From positions 24,949,368-25,013,367 of the forward strand of contig JABBOT010000005.1 of the NCBI GenBank assembly GCA_016165875.1: DNA of 64,000 nucleotides, read 5' to 3'. Positions 23,871 through 36,684 of this stretch are shown piece after piece. A program made the translations under genes and the position numbers. The notes below the pieces were generated by a model, which saw nothing but the letters and a program-made list of their open reading frames with translations, was not told the DNA's origin and made no database searches. Positions within the stretch are counted from its first letter, which is position 1; every line of letters begins with the position of its first letter. This DNA comes from Acanthopleura granulata. Lineage: Eukaryota; Mollusca; Polyplacophora; Chitonida; Chitonidae.

Positions 23871-25664
23871 AGAAAATATCACTAAAAACAGAGCTGAATT
23901 CTCCGACAAATTCATTCTAAACCCTCTGTAACTTACACTCCAACCCCTCTCAAGGTAACGCTCTGAATTTTCCAGCAGGTAAATAACATGTTACAAATTT
24001 TTATAACAGTTGACAGCTGAAGATCGCTGAATCTTATTGATTGTTGCCTTTACCAGTTGCAACAGTTTTGGGCTAATATATATATGTGTGCGTGTGTGTG
24101 TACCTATATAAATATATATACTCTGATTCTTCTAATTTTTGGGATGTCTTCTCTGCTGTTTTTGGCTAATATAAATGTAATTATAATAGAAATACACAAT
24201 TCCTTTTTTTTCACAAAGTGCATTAGTGCGTCTAATGTACTGTACAGAATCCATATCTTCACTTTTCCAAAAGGTTGGGAGAGAAATGTAATTTTTTGCT
24301 CTAAGCTTTATTAATATCTCTCCCCAAAATTAGAAGAATTAGGGTAGTATGACTTTCACCTGCACGAGATGTAAATGATGTATTGTAAGGCACCCCCATT
24401 CTCCAGTTAAGTTCATGTCAGAAGTATATCTTCCGCCATATTTGAAGAGTGATAGTTGGTTAGTAAGTAAATATTTTAGTAAACATGTATTTTTAATGAA
24501 TCTGTCAGAATCAGTAACTCAGAGATATATCAAAATCAGCCATCCACAAGATGGCAAGTCAGGAAGAAAGTCAACTGAAAATTATTGTGCTCTGCATGCA
24601 TGATCGGTCAGACATGTCAAGAAGGGATAATGAGCTGGAGCCAAATTGTACATGAAAATAATTAACATTTAAAAATGACAGTCAAAAAAGAATGAATTGG
24701 AAATTATTTAGATGCATGTGCATGTAGGAGAACTTGGAATGTAATTGCTTTATAAGATTCAATGATCTGATGGACATAATAAAAAAATTCAGAAATGATA
24801 TTTGTGTGCATGCAAAATGTTGACATATGCTCCCATGGACATATTCTTATACAGACGTTTTGTTTGTCTTGTAAGATGTGATGTATGGTTCTCGCTGTTT
24901 AATTCCGAGCAAAATTGATCAGAGCTTTCTGTTTAATACATGTATACATTTATCAGTTACCGGGTGTATTATATGTACAAGTAGATATTGTCCATGTGTT
25001 TCGTGATCCAGACCATCTGGTAGCCAAGGATTAGCCACGGCCATACAATATTCATGCAGAATATCTTGGTACAACCTGTGCCTGGCCACATGTTTCAAAA
25101 ATCTGGATATATTCTTCATGTTCTGTAGCCATTGCTTGTGGACGCGTGATGGATTTTGTGTATGATGATCATTTGATTACCAAACTCATTTAATCCGTTT
25201 GTCCATTAGGTCATAGTCTAGGTCATAGTGCACATTTCACTGTGTTTGACAAAATGTCATGACAACTATAAAATTACTCATCTTTGACTAATTACGAGAA
25301 ATCCCTTGATCCTAGATAAGGTTTGTTGAGGTATGTATTTGCTACCCTTGTTTATCTAAAAATGGGCAAATTTGTGGGTTATTTACAGTGTCGCTTAGAC
25401 TTAAGTCTGGCCCTGTATTATCCTTCGAATGTGGACCTTCATCGATCTCATGAAAACATTTCAAAAGAATTTCAGTTACATGTTTTGTACAATATTTGTA
25501 AAATATACCTGTGTTTGACAAAGAACACAGTTATAAATATTCTGTTCAGTACATGTTCTTTTGGACCCTTCATAGCCTTGGTCAGCCCTGTGTCAGTATG
25601 TCCACTAGGTGGAATGTCATGTCTGGTGTCTTTGGTAAGATGTTCCAGTGGAGGCAGCACTTTG

Positions 25665-25770
25665 GCAGCATGTACGTCACAAGAAGACACAGGATGTATA
25701 CATTCTGAGGACTCATCATCTTCTGATTGAAAAACTGTTGAGTATGACATAAAATCCAAGCATACATGCA
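25665..25770 (+). repeat. interspersed repeat fragment (shared with 57800)
   Basis: The blocks GTCACAAGAAGACACAGG, TGTATACATT and AAAAACTGTTGAGTAT, followed by GACATAAAATCCAAGCATAC, recur in the same order at 57800-57872. The family is not otherwise identified. Its end resembles the SINE 3' end in general pattern (TTGAGTA…TAAAA). Confidence 0.6.
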
Positions 25771-26944
25771 TATACATATATACTTAATTCTGTATATATT
25801 TCACCTGATGTTTGGCCTATAAAAATTCACTTCCAGGAGCACATACATGTGACGGCCGTAAAGTGATGCTTTTGATGCCAACATTAAAGTTTTACGGATA
25901 AGAAATCAATCAGTGTAGTCAAAATACTGAAATATAGTGTGTATTTGAATCATATTTAAGTTTTGCTTCTAACTTGGATGTGCAAGCCATGGGTAGACTT
26001 TTTGGCCCATGCTGTGTAACATGCATACATATCCTGCTAACTGGCATGGCTAGCCCGCCTGTGCAAACGTAAAGTCCCCTAAAGCTTTTTTAGAGTCACC
26101 TTTTTTTTATCAAGTTTCTGCATGTTTTAATGCCAGTGTATTATGGTGCAAGCCAGGAAATGTGAGTGAAGGCGGATGCATAGGTGCTTGTAGTTTCATC
26201 TCATCTTGTTTTTTTTCCTCTGTTTTTTTTTTTTGCAGTTTTAAATTTTGCAATTGTAAAAATTTAGAGGTACATTTGTTACACAGGCTACCAATACATG
26301 AAGTACACGACTGTACAACCACGCAAGTGTCTTAAGGCTGCATTTACAGAGGAACACTTTACATGTAGTGTGTTAAGCCTGGGTGGCCGTGGATGTATCT
26401 GGGCTGTTGTCAGTTATTGATGAGTCTAATCAGGGCTGCGCGGGAAGTTGTGTGGAGGCCGTACGCGTGTGGTCGTGACTGTCACCCCTTCCCAGCAGGC
26501 CACAGCTGGCTGCCAATCTGATGTGGTTGCGTGGGGAAGCCTGTTAATAAGCTGCCCACTCCTGAACTACAGGCATTGTAGTGAGCAGGAGGCACTTCTC
26601 ATGTGTCTTGGACTCAGTACGGACAAGTTACGCAACCAGGGAACATTTTTCTGCTGGTGATCACTATGGGAGGTGGTATTTTGTGGAATTAAAAGATGAT
26701 TTACTTTTACTAATAGGATAGAAGACGCATACTTCAACAGCTACGGCCATATATGATAACTGTAGTGTGTATGTGTACAGTTAGTAATTTTTCACGTTAA
26801 TTCACATAAAGAAAAGTGACAGCTGTAAATTCTAATTCTCTCTTGAGCTTCAAGGTGCCATGCATAAAATGTCTTCATATTTTTGTTGCTAATTTATAGT
26901 GCAGTCATATCTCATATATTATTTTTATTGTGATGTTTTAAATG

Positions 26945-27030
26945 CATCAGCCATAATGATGGCCGTTGTTGTATCAGTGAAATATTCTTGAGTACCGCGT
27001 AAAACACGAGTCAAATAAATAAAATAAATG
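26945..27030 (+). mobile_element. SINE 3' tail fragment
   Basis: The fragment carries CAGCCATAATGATGGCCGTT, then GTGAAATATTCTTGAGTACC, then GCGTAAAACACGAGTCAAAT with an AAATAAAATAAATG tail. Confidence 0.7.
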
Positions 27031-27107
27031 CATCCGTTTTAATAGGAAGATCCCAAATCTGCTAAAAACACCTGTCCTGTACTTAACCATTTGTAGTAAT
27101 GTGTGCT

Positions 27108-27112
<5 letters not shown>

Positions 27113-27147
<35 letters not shown>
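27113..27147 (+). repeat. (TA)n microsatellite
   Basis: About 17 TA dinucleotides are followed by TTTTGGGGGG. Confidence 0.95.
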
Positions 27148-27150
<3 letters not shown>

Positions 27151-28260
27151 GGGGGTTGAACAATTTAATTATTTGGTTTTACCTTCAAGATAGTGGCTTT
27201 GGTTTGATGTAGAAGCCTTGTTATTGACATTCTATACCATCATTTGTGCATTGATAGAATTTCACTCTATCTTGGAGGTCTTAGAAATTACAATTTAAAA
27301 TAGGAGCCATTTTTCATTAAAAGAATGGAGGGTTAATTATTGGTAAATGCTGAACATTTAAATTCAAAGTCACGATGGGATCTGGACAAGTCTGATCCGG
27401 TGTTGTTTCCATGGTCGCGTCATCTCGAGTGACAGTGGCTTGGGGATGTTTTAGGATCTGAAAGGCCTTGTTAGTGTTCAAGAGTCTTCCAAATTGTCCA
27501 GATAGTTTACGAGAACTGGCTTGACGCAATGTGTATAATTACCATGGGTTGTCGTCGAAGCAGCAATCTGTCCACATATCAGGGGCTGTAAATTACAGTA
27601 GCCCCCCCCCCTCTTCCCCAGTGCATCAAGCTCTAGTCACGACAAGTTCTCCTGGTGGTTTAACAGAGCCGCTATAATTGCACCATGGGATATTCGAGAG
27701 GACCTTTTCTGGGTTTTTTACACACCCAGGGTTTTAACCACAAACACGCGTAAAGTCTGGCAGTACCTGCGTTTTACTGCCCGCTGCATTATACCTGCAC
27801 AGGAATAAATCACAGACCCATCCTGACTGGTGACAATTATGCTTGCATCTGGTCCGTCTGCATATGAGATAAAAACTTGTCGAGTGAACAAGGGACTGGT
27901 TAGAGAGAGTGGCGTCGCAAGTTTGAGGATACATCTGTGCACCAGTTGTCCGCGGTGTCAACCTATAAACCCCAGCGCAGGCCTGTCAAAGATTTACTGG
28001 CTGATGTTGACTGGTAGGATTGCAGTGTGACTCTCGGCTAATGCCCAGAACCTAAGTGATATTCACGAGCCAACACCATATGGACTAGAGTGCAACTCTC
28101 AGAATTCACAACATAAATATGGACAATACTTTCTTGAGTTGGGGTGAAGCCATCGGATCGGTCACAGCTTATTCAGAGTGACACGACTGAACAGTTGAAC
28201 AGATTTCTGCCAGTATTCGGTCTGATTTGTCGCTGTTGAGGATTGTTCGGAGCCTTGACA

Positions 28261-28557
28261 ATGATAGACCCGCGAGCTGGTGTGGCAGGTGGCCTGCTCT
28301 TCTCTGTGCAGCCTGTTATGTTTCCTGTCAAAACATCGACACCATTGCCAGAACGTTCGGAGAAACTCCTAACTACGACGAGCTTGGAAAGTTTGCAGCA
28401 CGTTCCCAGGGGTGATGGTTTTGTTCGAAAGAAGGAAAGAGGTACGGGGTTCGTGGGACGCGTCAGTTACAGCCTCGATGACTTGAACATCATCGATGAT
28501 GACAGTCGTATTCTTGAGATCGCAGCAGCAGCGGCAACCTTAGGAGCTGAGGAAACG
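28261..28557 (+). CDS. candidate alternative first exon of unc-13 (isoform start A)
   Basis: An ATG with A at -3 opens 99 codons to a possible donor ACG|GTACGG in phase 0, the phase needed to join the exon at 53197. The peptide starts MIDPRAGVAGGLLFSVQPVM and has a basic middle (FVRKKERGTGFVGR). It ends with an acidic/Ala segment (SYSLDDLNIIDDDSRIL, then EIAAAAATLGAEET). I do not recognise a domain. Coding-like composition stands out from AT-rich flanks and fades just past the donor. An upstream acceptor-like AG (28240) would enter in the wrong phase for the exon at 21057, so a start exon fits better. If unspliced the frame ends at 28587. Assignment to unc-13 is inference. Confidence 0.42.
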
Positions 28558-28770
28558 GTACGGGTCATAAACAAGCGGTCCAGATGATGTCAGATATTAC
28601 TTAAGTCTTACATAAAAAATTCCTGTTGATATAGACACACAGTTAAACATAAAACAAAATCAGAACGTGCAAAGCAGGGCTGCGATATAAAAATATGATG
28701 CATTTGGTTATCAAATTTACGTATGATCTAGGGCTCGGTATATGTATGTACATTGGTTGAAATTTAGCAT

Positions 28771-28919
28771 TTCTGTCAAATGTATGATTCAGGATTATTT
28801 CATAGTTTTCTGTCAAATGCATGAGTCAGGATTATTTCATAAGTTTCTGTCAAATGCATGAGTCAGGATTATTTCATAGTTTTCTGTCAAATGCATGATT
28901 CAGGATTATTTCATAGTTT
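28771..28919 (+). repeat. 37-bp tandem repeat, 4 copies
   Basis: The unit is TTCTGTCAAATGCATGAGTC plus AGGATTATTTCATAGTT. Starts at 28771, 28808 and 28845 are exactly 37 bp apart. Confidence 0.93.
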
Positions 28920-29009
28920 TCATGAGTAATGGGTTGATGGCGACCAAGTGGCTTAGGAATTTGACTTTCAGTATCTAGAAGGCATACTCACATTCTACCT
29001 TACAGGTGC

Positions 29010-29212
29010 AGACTTAGAAGCCTGCCAGCAATGCTGTTGCTGGATTCCTCTCCAGCTGTACATAGGAAGGTCTACCAGGAACTTGTGGATGGTTGTGGGT
29101 TTCCCCTGGGCTCTGACCGGTTTCCTCCCACCATAATGCTGACCATTGCCTTATAAGTGAAATATTCTTAAGTAGAGCGTAAAACACCAGTCAAATAAAG
29201 TAAATAAATACA
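29010..29212 (+). mobile_element. tRNA-derived SINE, body and tail
   Basis: The copy has CAGCAATGCTGTTGCTGG in place of the usual B-box segment. It then carries GTACATAGGAAGGTCTACC, GTGGATGGTTGTGGGTTTCC, CTGACCGGTTTCCTCCCACC, AAGTGAAATATTCTTAAGTA and a CAGTCAAATAAAGTAAATAA tail. Confidence 0.75.
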
Positions 29213-29392
29213 GGTACTTCGAAGACCACTTGGCTTCCACAAATATGTCGTGCACAACTGTGCACCACACCTGGGAAAGCTGATCAGTAACTCAATTGCC
29301 ATAGGTCAGTGGTTTTCAACCTAGGCACATCTGTTTCCTTTGCCCATGAAAGAGTATATGGCTACCACTGTACGAATGAAACAATATACAGA

Positions 29393-29527
29393 CAGTGCAT
29401 GCTGTGGGATTGTCTGTGAGAAATTGATAGCTCTAGAGAATCGATGTTCAAAGAGTGCAGAGCACAAGTTGAACGTCACTTGTGGAGAGGTCACAATTTG
29501 TCACAGACAATTCCACGGCATGCACTG
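29393..29527 (+). repeat. inverted repeat, 34-bp arms
   Basis: The left arm at 29393-29426 (starts CAGTGCATGCTGTGG) and the right arm at 29494-29527 (ends CCACGGCATGCACTG) are reverse complements at 31 of 34 positions, with a 67-bp loop. Just upstream, at 29308-29325, TCAGTGGTTTTCAACCTA resembles hAT transposon ends. It may be a fold-back MITE or an RNA hairpin in the pre-mRNA. Confidence 0.85.
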
Positions 29528-30839
29528 TATGTTTTATTATACCAAAAATAAAGCTGAAGAGAAAAGAAAACATATGACCTGCTCTGCTGAAGCCCTAAAT
29601 TGCTGGACTTCTATGCTATTGCTAGCCAAGAAAGCCATTGTCCAAGTGTTTACTTTATCAGCAGGAGACCATTAGCTGTCGGCGCGCCAGTACAGCGCCT
29701 CATGACCGTTGTACATCATGTTTGCGGAATATCATGTGACCATGTATTGATCAATGGAAACCAAGTAGTTACGCTGTGAAATGTAGCAATCTTGTTTATA
29801 GTGTTGAATGACAAAGATACAAGTGAAAATAAATAATTTGTCATGAAAGTAATCATGAGCAATTTTCGTGCAGCAGTGCTCTGGTTGACCCAGTGCTGAT
29901 GGTTGAACTATGGATGGTTAATTCCTACAGCAGATGTCCATTCTTTAAATTTCACCTGTTTGATTAATAGCATGTGTACTGCCATGAAGTTGTGTAATGT
30001 TATAGCTCATCATATAACTACAGCACAGGTGTATAGGTTTTTATAGAATCACTTGATCATGTCCTTGGTAACAGTGCGTCATTGTTGCAGACACACTCTA
30101 CATAGTAATTAATTATCTTTGATGCTACAGTGTTGCTGTTGTCCTAAATACATCAGTTATGGATGATTCTGAATCTGCTAAGACAACAACGAAAAGCCTA
30201 AATAGTTTTGTAGCTGGGGGCCTATATAGTTAACCAATTATTGTGGTGTTCTCGTATTCCTTTTTTTTTTGTATTTTTTGTCACTAAATGATTGTTAGGT
30301 TCCAGAGTAACAGAATAATGATTGATTATTCAAGATACACATTAAGGTTTGCTTTGATGTTCAAGTCGTGTTATTGACGTCCTGTAACGTCATCATTTTG
30401 TGCATTCACCTGATTGTCTGTCACGTATTATAAAAAGTGTTCAGAGATGTAGTTGTCTGATTGAAAATAGCTTTGATAACCATTTCATTACCTGTGGATC
30501 TTGGCCCTCATTGGTAATGCTTTCAACACCACAAAGTGAGTATGGAGGTGTCAATATTGAAGCTGAAAGTTTCGTTATGCCTCTGTTTGCACAACATGAT
30601 TTAAAAATATAGAGGTAAGATTATTGATTAAACAGTTCTGTACAGCGGTGAAAATGTACATGGATTTGAACAATTCAATACAGGAGTGAAAATGTATTTG
30701 AACAGTTCAGTACAGGCATGACAGGAGTGACAGTGGGGACGTGTATATATTAGCTGGTTACGTACAACCTTGAAAATGTACATTTGTACGTATGATCATG
30801 TTCTTCTGTAGAAGAGCGTAAATGTACATGCACGCGGGA

Positions 30840-30935
30840 CATTGTTTACAGTTGTGTGATATTGTTTACAGTTGCATGTGACATTGTTTACAGTTGAATG
30901 TGACATTGTTTACAGTATCCGTGACATTTGTTACA
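30840..30935 (+). repeat. short tandem repeat with TTGTTTACAGTTG
   Basis: Four imperfect units of about 24-28 bp each carry (G)ACATTGTTTACAGTTG or a near variant. Confidence 0.8.
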
Positions 30936-33900
30936 GCTTTCAGCTATAAATAAATTCTTGTGTAAGTCAAGTTTCATTGGAACCATTTTAATATTCCCCA
31001 TTTAACCTACTGTAAATCAGCACCTACAGGCATAGGCCTTAATACAATTAACATGATATTCAGTGATCAGCATGTTTATACAAGTTTCCATGTGACAGAG
31101 GCTCGGTAATCTGGGTATGGACACCTGATAAGTACCATTGAGCTTAATCCTCTTTTGGAAATTTGTGCCCTGCTGAGGTAAGCTTGTTACCTGGTGCAGA
31201 GCAAATGCTATTAAGTGTACATGATATGGTGGATTGTGCACATATATTTATTATGCTCGAAAGAGGAAGTGTTTTTTATGTGGAAGTCTCACGCATACAT
31301 ATTTCTTATATGTGTCACGTTCATCTAACTTGTTGCATTATGCAAAGAATTAAAACATGAAATAACAAATGTGTTTTGCCAGCTGTTGGTTTCATAATGT
31401 AATCATTTTGAATAAAGAGCACTGATTCTTATCTGTAAGCCAACAAGCTGATAAAACCCTAATTATCATATGGTTTTTGTCAAGTGAAAAAAAAATAAGT
31501 TCCATCATTTTGATACATTGTATTTAAAAGGATTTAGGAAAAGTAACTTGAAAGCAAAGATTACAAAGGAAAATAAAAAAAATGATACATATCATATTTC
31601 TCTTTGAAGTACCCCTCTTTTTCATTAGTGTTTGGACATTTTCAGAAATGGCATTATCAATAAATGTACTCGGAGTAGAAATGCCTAATTTCCATACAGA
31701 CTACTGATCAGGCCTTGGAATTACTGTAGTTGAAAATCATTTCACTCTCCAAGAACAAGACTGAAAATCTAACTTTTTTGTACTTTAATATTAAATATTT
31801 GAAACATGCTAATTAAACTGCATAATAATAAACAAAGGCAAAACATTTTATGAGTCCTTAAAATTTACCATCATAGTCATCAGAAGTCTACTAAGCATGT
31901 CATTCAAGTTGAAATGTCTTTCATTTGGCTGAACATGTACTGTCTTTCTCACCAGGCTGTGGGCATGACTCTCTCTTTTTCTCTCTCTCTCTGTATATAC
32001 ATGTATGTACAAATGGCATGCAGTGTATAGGCCGGCCTGAGAATACATGACCACTATGTTTACAGCAAATTACTGCCATATTACTGGTATCTGGCCTCAT
32101 TACGTGCATCATGTGAAAGCTCCCTCACTGACAGGACTGATAAACAGGACTGCACCTATGTGCCAACTGAACAAACAAAAACCGTGGTCTTCTAGCTTGT
32201 ATGAGCATGCAGTGCTGATTTGTAAGACTGAAAAGATCCTGAATAGCATATTGAGTGAAGTGAAAAAAAAGCCAGTGAAAACCTGTGTGTATTTTGGTGT
32301 TTAACCAAATGAGCAGAGCATGCGCCTTGTGAAACCTAATGGGGTGGGGCAAAGGATCAACATAGTACAGTTCGTGAACTTATGGTGCCTTCAAATATCT
32401 GATGAACACTTGATCCTGTGATAATGTTTTATTAATATATACCAAAAGCACATTATCTGACAGAAATTAAAAATCATAGAATACCCTAATTCCTCAACCT
32501 TTTCGCATATGAAAGAGCAACTTTCAGTGGACATTTTTGAGTTGTTTTTGGAGACAAAACTGCATTGGTTGGAGTGGCTAGTTTCAGAGATTCACAAAGA
32601 GTGTAATTTTATCAGTCAACAGAGAATAATGCCTTCAGAATATACTTACATAAACACCTTGCAAACATGCGAAAAGGTTTTAACTTTTTTGTTTTGTTTT
32701 TGCTTTGTAGTGAACTTATGTCTGTAACAAAATGCAAATATCCACTCGCTGAACAGTTGACTCTTAATCATGATGGTGACGTCTAGAGTTGTTTGGTCAG
32801 ATTGAAAAACGAGAACTAAGTTTACACCAATCAACTGAGACTTGATCATGGTATATGGGTGTTCAACTTGACATCAAATTTTAAACTTAAAACACTACTG
32901 GTTCATGATACTGATTCGTTGTCGTCATTTAAAGGATATAAAAGGTTTCTTTGTATAGACTGTTTCTTTTCTAGACATGAATCAGTTTCTTTATTCATAA
33001 AATGATTGTACACTACCTAGTGGAAACAAGCAAAGTGATCTAGACTATGGCAATCCTGATATGTTCACCTGCTTTTACATGGACATGTTCAGAACATATT
33101 CATTCCTTCAGGCACACTTCATGGCCATTGGCCTTTAGGTGAAATTGTTTAAGAGAAAGGATAACAACGCAATATCTGTGTCAAGTGTAAATTTATGAGG
33201 CTTCCTTCCTTTGTCCTCAGGGTAAACTATTGTTAAACTGTGTACATCTTGCATTGCCAGGGGTAATCAGTGCACATGCTTTAGGGGTGCAAATGTTCAT
33301 GTATTTATCATTGAATTGATCCAACTCTTAGGCAATGTCTGAGTTTTAATGTATATTATATGAATATCATTCCCACATGGGCATACACAACCGCATTATT
33401 TCATGAATTATTGTCCTTGGATTTGTGACCTTTCACTGGAAATACATGATTATCAATCAGTTTGACACAAATTCAGTTTATATCAAGTATACATATGTGT
33501 AAAGTATATACATTATGTTACACTTGATTTTTATGAAGATCATTGAATTTGCCAAAAGTATTAAGTAACCCCATGCACGCTATTTATCAGTGAATTGTAG
33601 TGGTATACATTCTAGAAATTATGTATTATATACATGTATCTTTTCAAAATTTGCAACTTTTGGAATTTGCAAAATATTTTGAACAGGAATGTTCAAGAAC
33701 AAAAAAAACAGTTTATGCATATATAGTATGGAATTTCTTATACAACCACAGTATTTCCATTGTAAATATATGTTTTTCCCTTCATGAAGTTGAGAAAATA
33801 TGCTAAAAAAAAAAGGAAAGTTGTTACTGCTACATGTATATAGCACATACAATTTTCAAATGCACCTACACTTGACCTGATTGGCCAGCTGTATCAGAGT

Positions 33901-34437
33901 CACTGGGCTTATGTAACTGACAAGATTGTTGTTCTCTCCACAAATTAGCCTCGAACCAGAATACATTTTTTAAGTATATTCTATAAGTATAACTAAATCT
34001 CCGCAGTTACATTGCCCAGGAATCTATATCTGACACCTGTGGCTCACATGTAAACTGTTGGCACCTTATGCTGGTTGCCTTGGAATAACCGGTCCATTTT
34101 GTCCTCATGTATAGTGGGTGTATAGCAATTGCCCGTCAGACTTTGCCAAACATTTCTGATGGGTCAACCATTAATTATGGCTGATTATCTGTGCAGTCAT
34201 TGAGAGAATCTTTTCTACATAATCTTTGTGCCAATACTGTCACAAATTATATATAGACTTTTTACTTTCATTGTTAACTAAAATCAAACTACAGTTATTT
34301 TTCTTGAAATCTTTGTAACAGGAGTGATATGCATGCATCTTAGAGAATGTCTTGTTCGTCTTTGATATATGCAGTGCCGAGTAAGTTTGACACTGAGCTG
34401 TAGCTAGGAATAATATAATATGTTATTGTTGTCCCAG

Positions 34438-36010
34438 GCTATAGGGAATATGATGTCAGAGTACACCAGGAGAGCTAAGCAAATCTGACTTGACAGCTGT
34501 AGAGAGTTTGATGTCAGAGTACACCAGGAGAGCTAAGCAAGTCTGACTTGACAGCTATAGGGAATTTGATGTCAGAGTACACCAGGAGAGCTAAGCAAAT
34601 CTGACTTGACAGCTGTAGAGAGTTTGATGTCAGAGTACACCAGGAGAGCTAAGCAAGTCTGACTTGACAGCTATAGGGAATTTGATGTCAGAGTACACCA
34701 GGAGAGCTAAGCAAGCTATAGGAAGTTTCATATCAGAGTACACCAGGAGAGCTAAGCAAGTCTGTCTTGCCAGCTATGGGGAATTTTTGTCAGAGTACAC
34801 CAGGAGAGATAAGCAAGTCTGACTTGACAACTATAATGAGTTTGCTGTCAGAGCACACCAGGAGAGCTAAGCAGGTCTGACTTGACAGCTGTAGAGAGTT
34901 TGATGTCAGAGTACACCAGGAGAGCTAAGCAGGTCTGACTTGACAGCTATAGGGAGTTTCATATCAGAGTACACCAGGAGAGCTAAGCAAGTCTGACTTG
35001 ACAGCTATGGGGTGTTTGATGTCAGAGTACACCAGGAGAGCTAAGCAGGTCTGACTTGACAGCTGTAGAGAGTTTGATGTCAGAGTACACCAGGAGAGCT
35101 AAGCAAGTCTGACTTGACAGCTGTAGGGTGTTTGATGTCAGAGTACACCAGGAGAGCTAAACAAGTCTGACTTGACAGCTGTAGAGAGTTTGATGTCAGA
35201 GTACACCAGGAGAGCTATGCAAGTCTGACTTGACAGCTGTAGAGAGTTTGATGTCAGAGTACACCAGGAGAGCTAAGCAAGTCTGACTTGACAGCTATAG
35301 GGAGTTTGATGTCAGAGTACACCAGGAGAGCTAAGCAAGTCTGACTTGACAGCTGTAGAGAGTTTGATGTCAGAGTACACCAGGAGAGCTATGCAAGTCT
35401 GACTTGACAGCTGTAGGGTGTTTGATGTCAGAGTACACCAGGAGAGCTAAGCAAGTCTGACTTGACAGCTATAGGGAGTTTGATGTCAGAGTACACCAGG
35501 AGAGCTAAACAAGTCTGACTTGACAGCTGTAGAGAGTTTGATGTCAGAGTACACCAGGAGAGCTAAGCAAGTCTGACTTGACAGCTGTAGAGAGTTTGAT
35601 GTCAGAGTACACCAGGAGAGCTAAGCAAGTCTGACTTGACAGCTGTAGAGAGTTTGATGTCAGAGTACACCAGGAGAGCTAAGCAAGTCTGACTTCACAC
35701 ATGTAGGGAGTTTGATGTCAGAGTACACCAGGAGAGCTAAACAAGTCTGACTTGACAGCTGTAGAGAGTTTGATGTCAGAGTACACCAGGAGAGCTGAGC
35801 AAGTCTGACTTGACAGCTGTGGAGAGTTTGATGTCAGAGTACACCAGGAGAGCTAAGCAAGTCTGACTTGACAGCTGTAGAGAGTTTGATGTCAGAGTAC
35901 ACCAGGAGAGCTAAGCAAGTCTGACTTCACACATGTAGGGAGTTTGATGTCAGAGTACACCAGGAGAGCTAAACAAGTCTGACTTGAGAACTGTAGGGAG
36001 TATGATGTCA
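34438..36010 (+). repeat. 58-bp minisatellite, ~27 copies
   Basis: The unit is GATGTCAGAGTACACCAGGA, then GAGCTAAGCAAGTCTGACTT, then GACAGCTGTAGAGAGTTT; starts at 34452 and 34510 give the 58-bp period. One unit near 34710 is shortened. A variant junction (CTTCACAC then ATGTAGGG) recurs exactly 232 bp apart (35693 and 35925), which shows duplication of a four-unit block. It is intronic and not open in any long frame. Confidence 0.97.
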
Positions 36011-36684
36011 ACTAGAATAAACTGGGAGAACTCTTTTATTTTCTCTAGCCATTCCCATATGTATATGTTGAATTTCCAGAATTCAAATAGAGGAAATTTT
36101 ATAGCATTATTAAAGTCACCCTGAATATGTCTCGAGCTAGCTAAACACATCCTGTCAGAGGTTTGCAAATTTGTGTGTAGCCCAGAGCTCTTCATGTAGG
36201 TTTTCATTATTAGTGTTCTCGACCTCCATTTTCACTGTAAACATGACCGAAACCTCTTACACTCCCAACATGCATCTATAATGACATTAACTGGGGAATT
36301 GGATTAACATTCACTGGCACTCTTTGCAAATGTGTTCTGATGGGGATGTGGAAAAGCATGCAGTGATATAAGAGTGTTTTGCTTCCAGGCAACAGCATCC
36401 TTTCCTGGCTTGTTAATTCATAAAATATTCATCTGGCAGTTTCATTCTCCCAAGCACAAAAGGTGCGTCCTCTCACAAATGGTGAATGGCTTTTAACCAT
36501 AATTTATTATTCAGGAAATATATCTCAATAGAAATCCTATTAATTATTTGGCTGTCAAGTTTTGCATGAAGTTTTCAGTCAAGAGTTTATATTTAGATCA
36601 CTGTTGATTGTTGATTGGTAAAAAAGTAGATAAATTGATTAGAACGATCTTGTCATTGTGTTAGGGGAACAGCAAAGCATGTAG

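Larger units (their letters stand above)
21235..28260. other. 32-kb intron, first part
   Basis: It contains SINEs (21581, 22470 and 26945), a compound simple repeat (22057-22121), a 69-bp minisatellite (23478-23870), another interspersed repeat tail (25665-25770) and a (TA)n tract. From about 27340 to 28260 base composition rises and the sequence loses AT-rich character, leading into the candidate exon at 28261. A similar GC-richer patch at 26420-26640 has no coding similarity that I recognise. Confidence 0.7.

Noticed and set aside
23378..23915. Minus-strand repeat protein with 23-residue units
   Set aside because: All three minus frames are open only because the 69-bp unit lacks stops; there is no start context or splice structure.
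25323..25730. 135-codon + strand frame
   Set aside because: Its end lies in an interspersed repeat (shared with 57800-57872), and the rest has no recognised similarity.
29340..29675. 111-codon Cys-rich + strand frame
   Set aside because: It overlaps the 34-bp-arm inverted repeat and has no family similarity; the frame probably reflects a transposon remnant.
34438..36010. CRISPR-like regular direct repeats
   Set aside because: The units are contiguous with no unique spacers, and the genome is clearly eukaryotic. It is a minisatellite.
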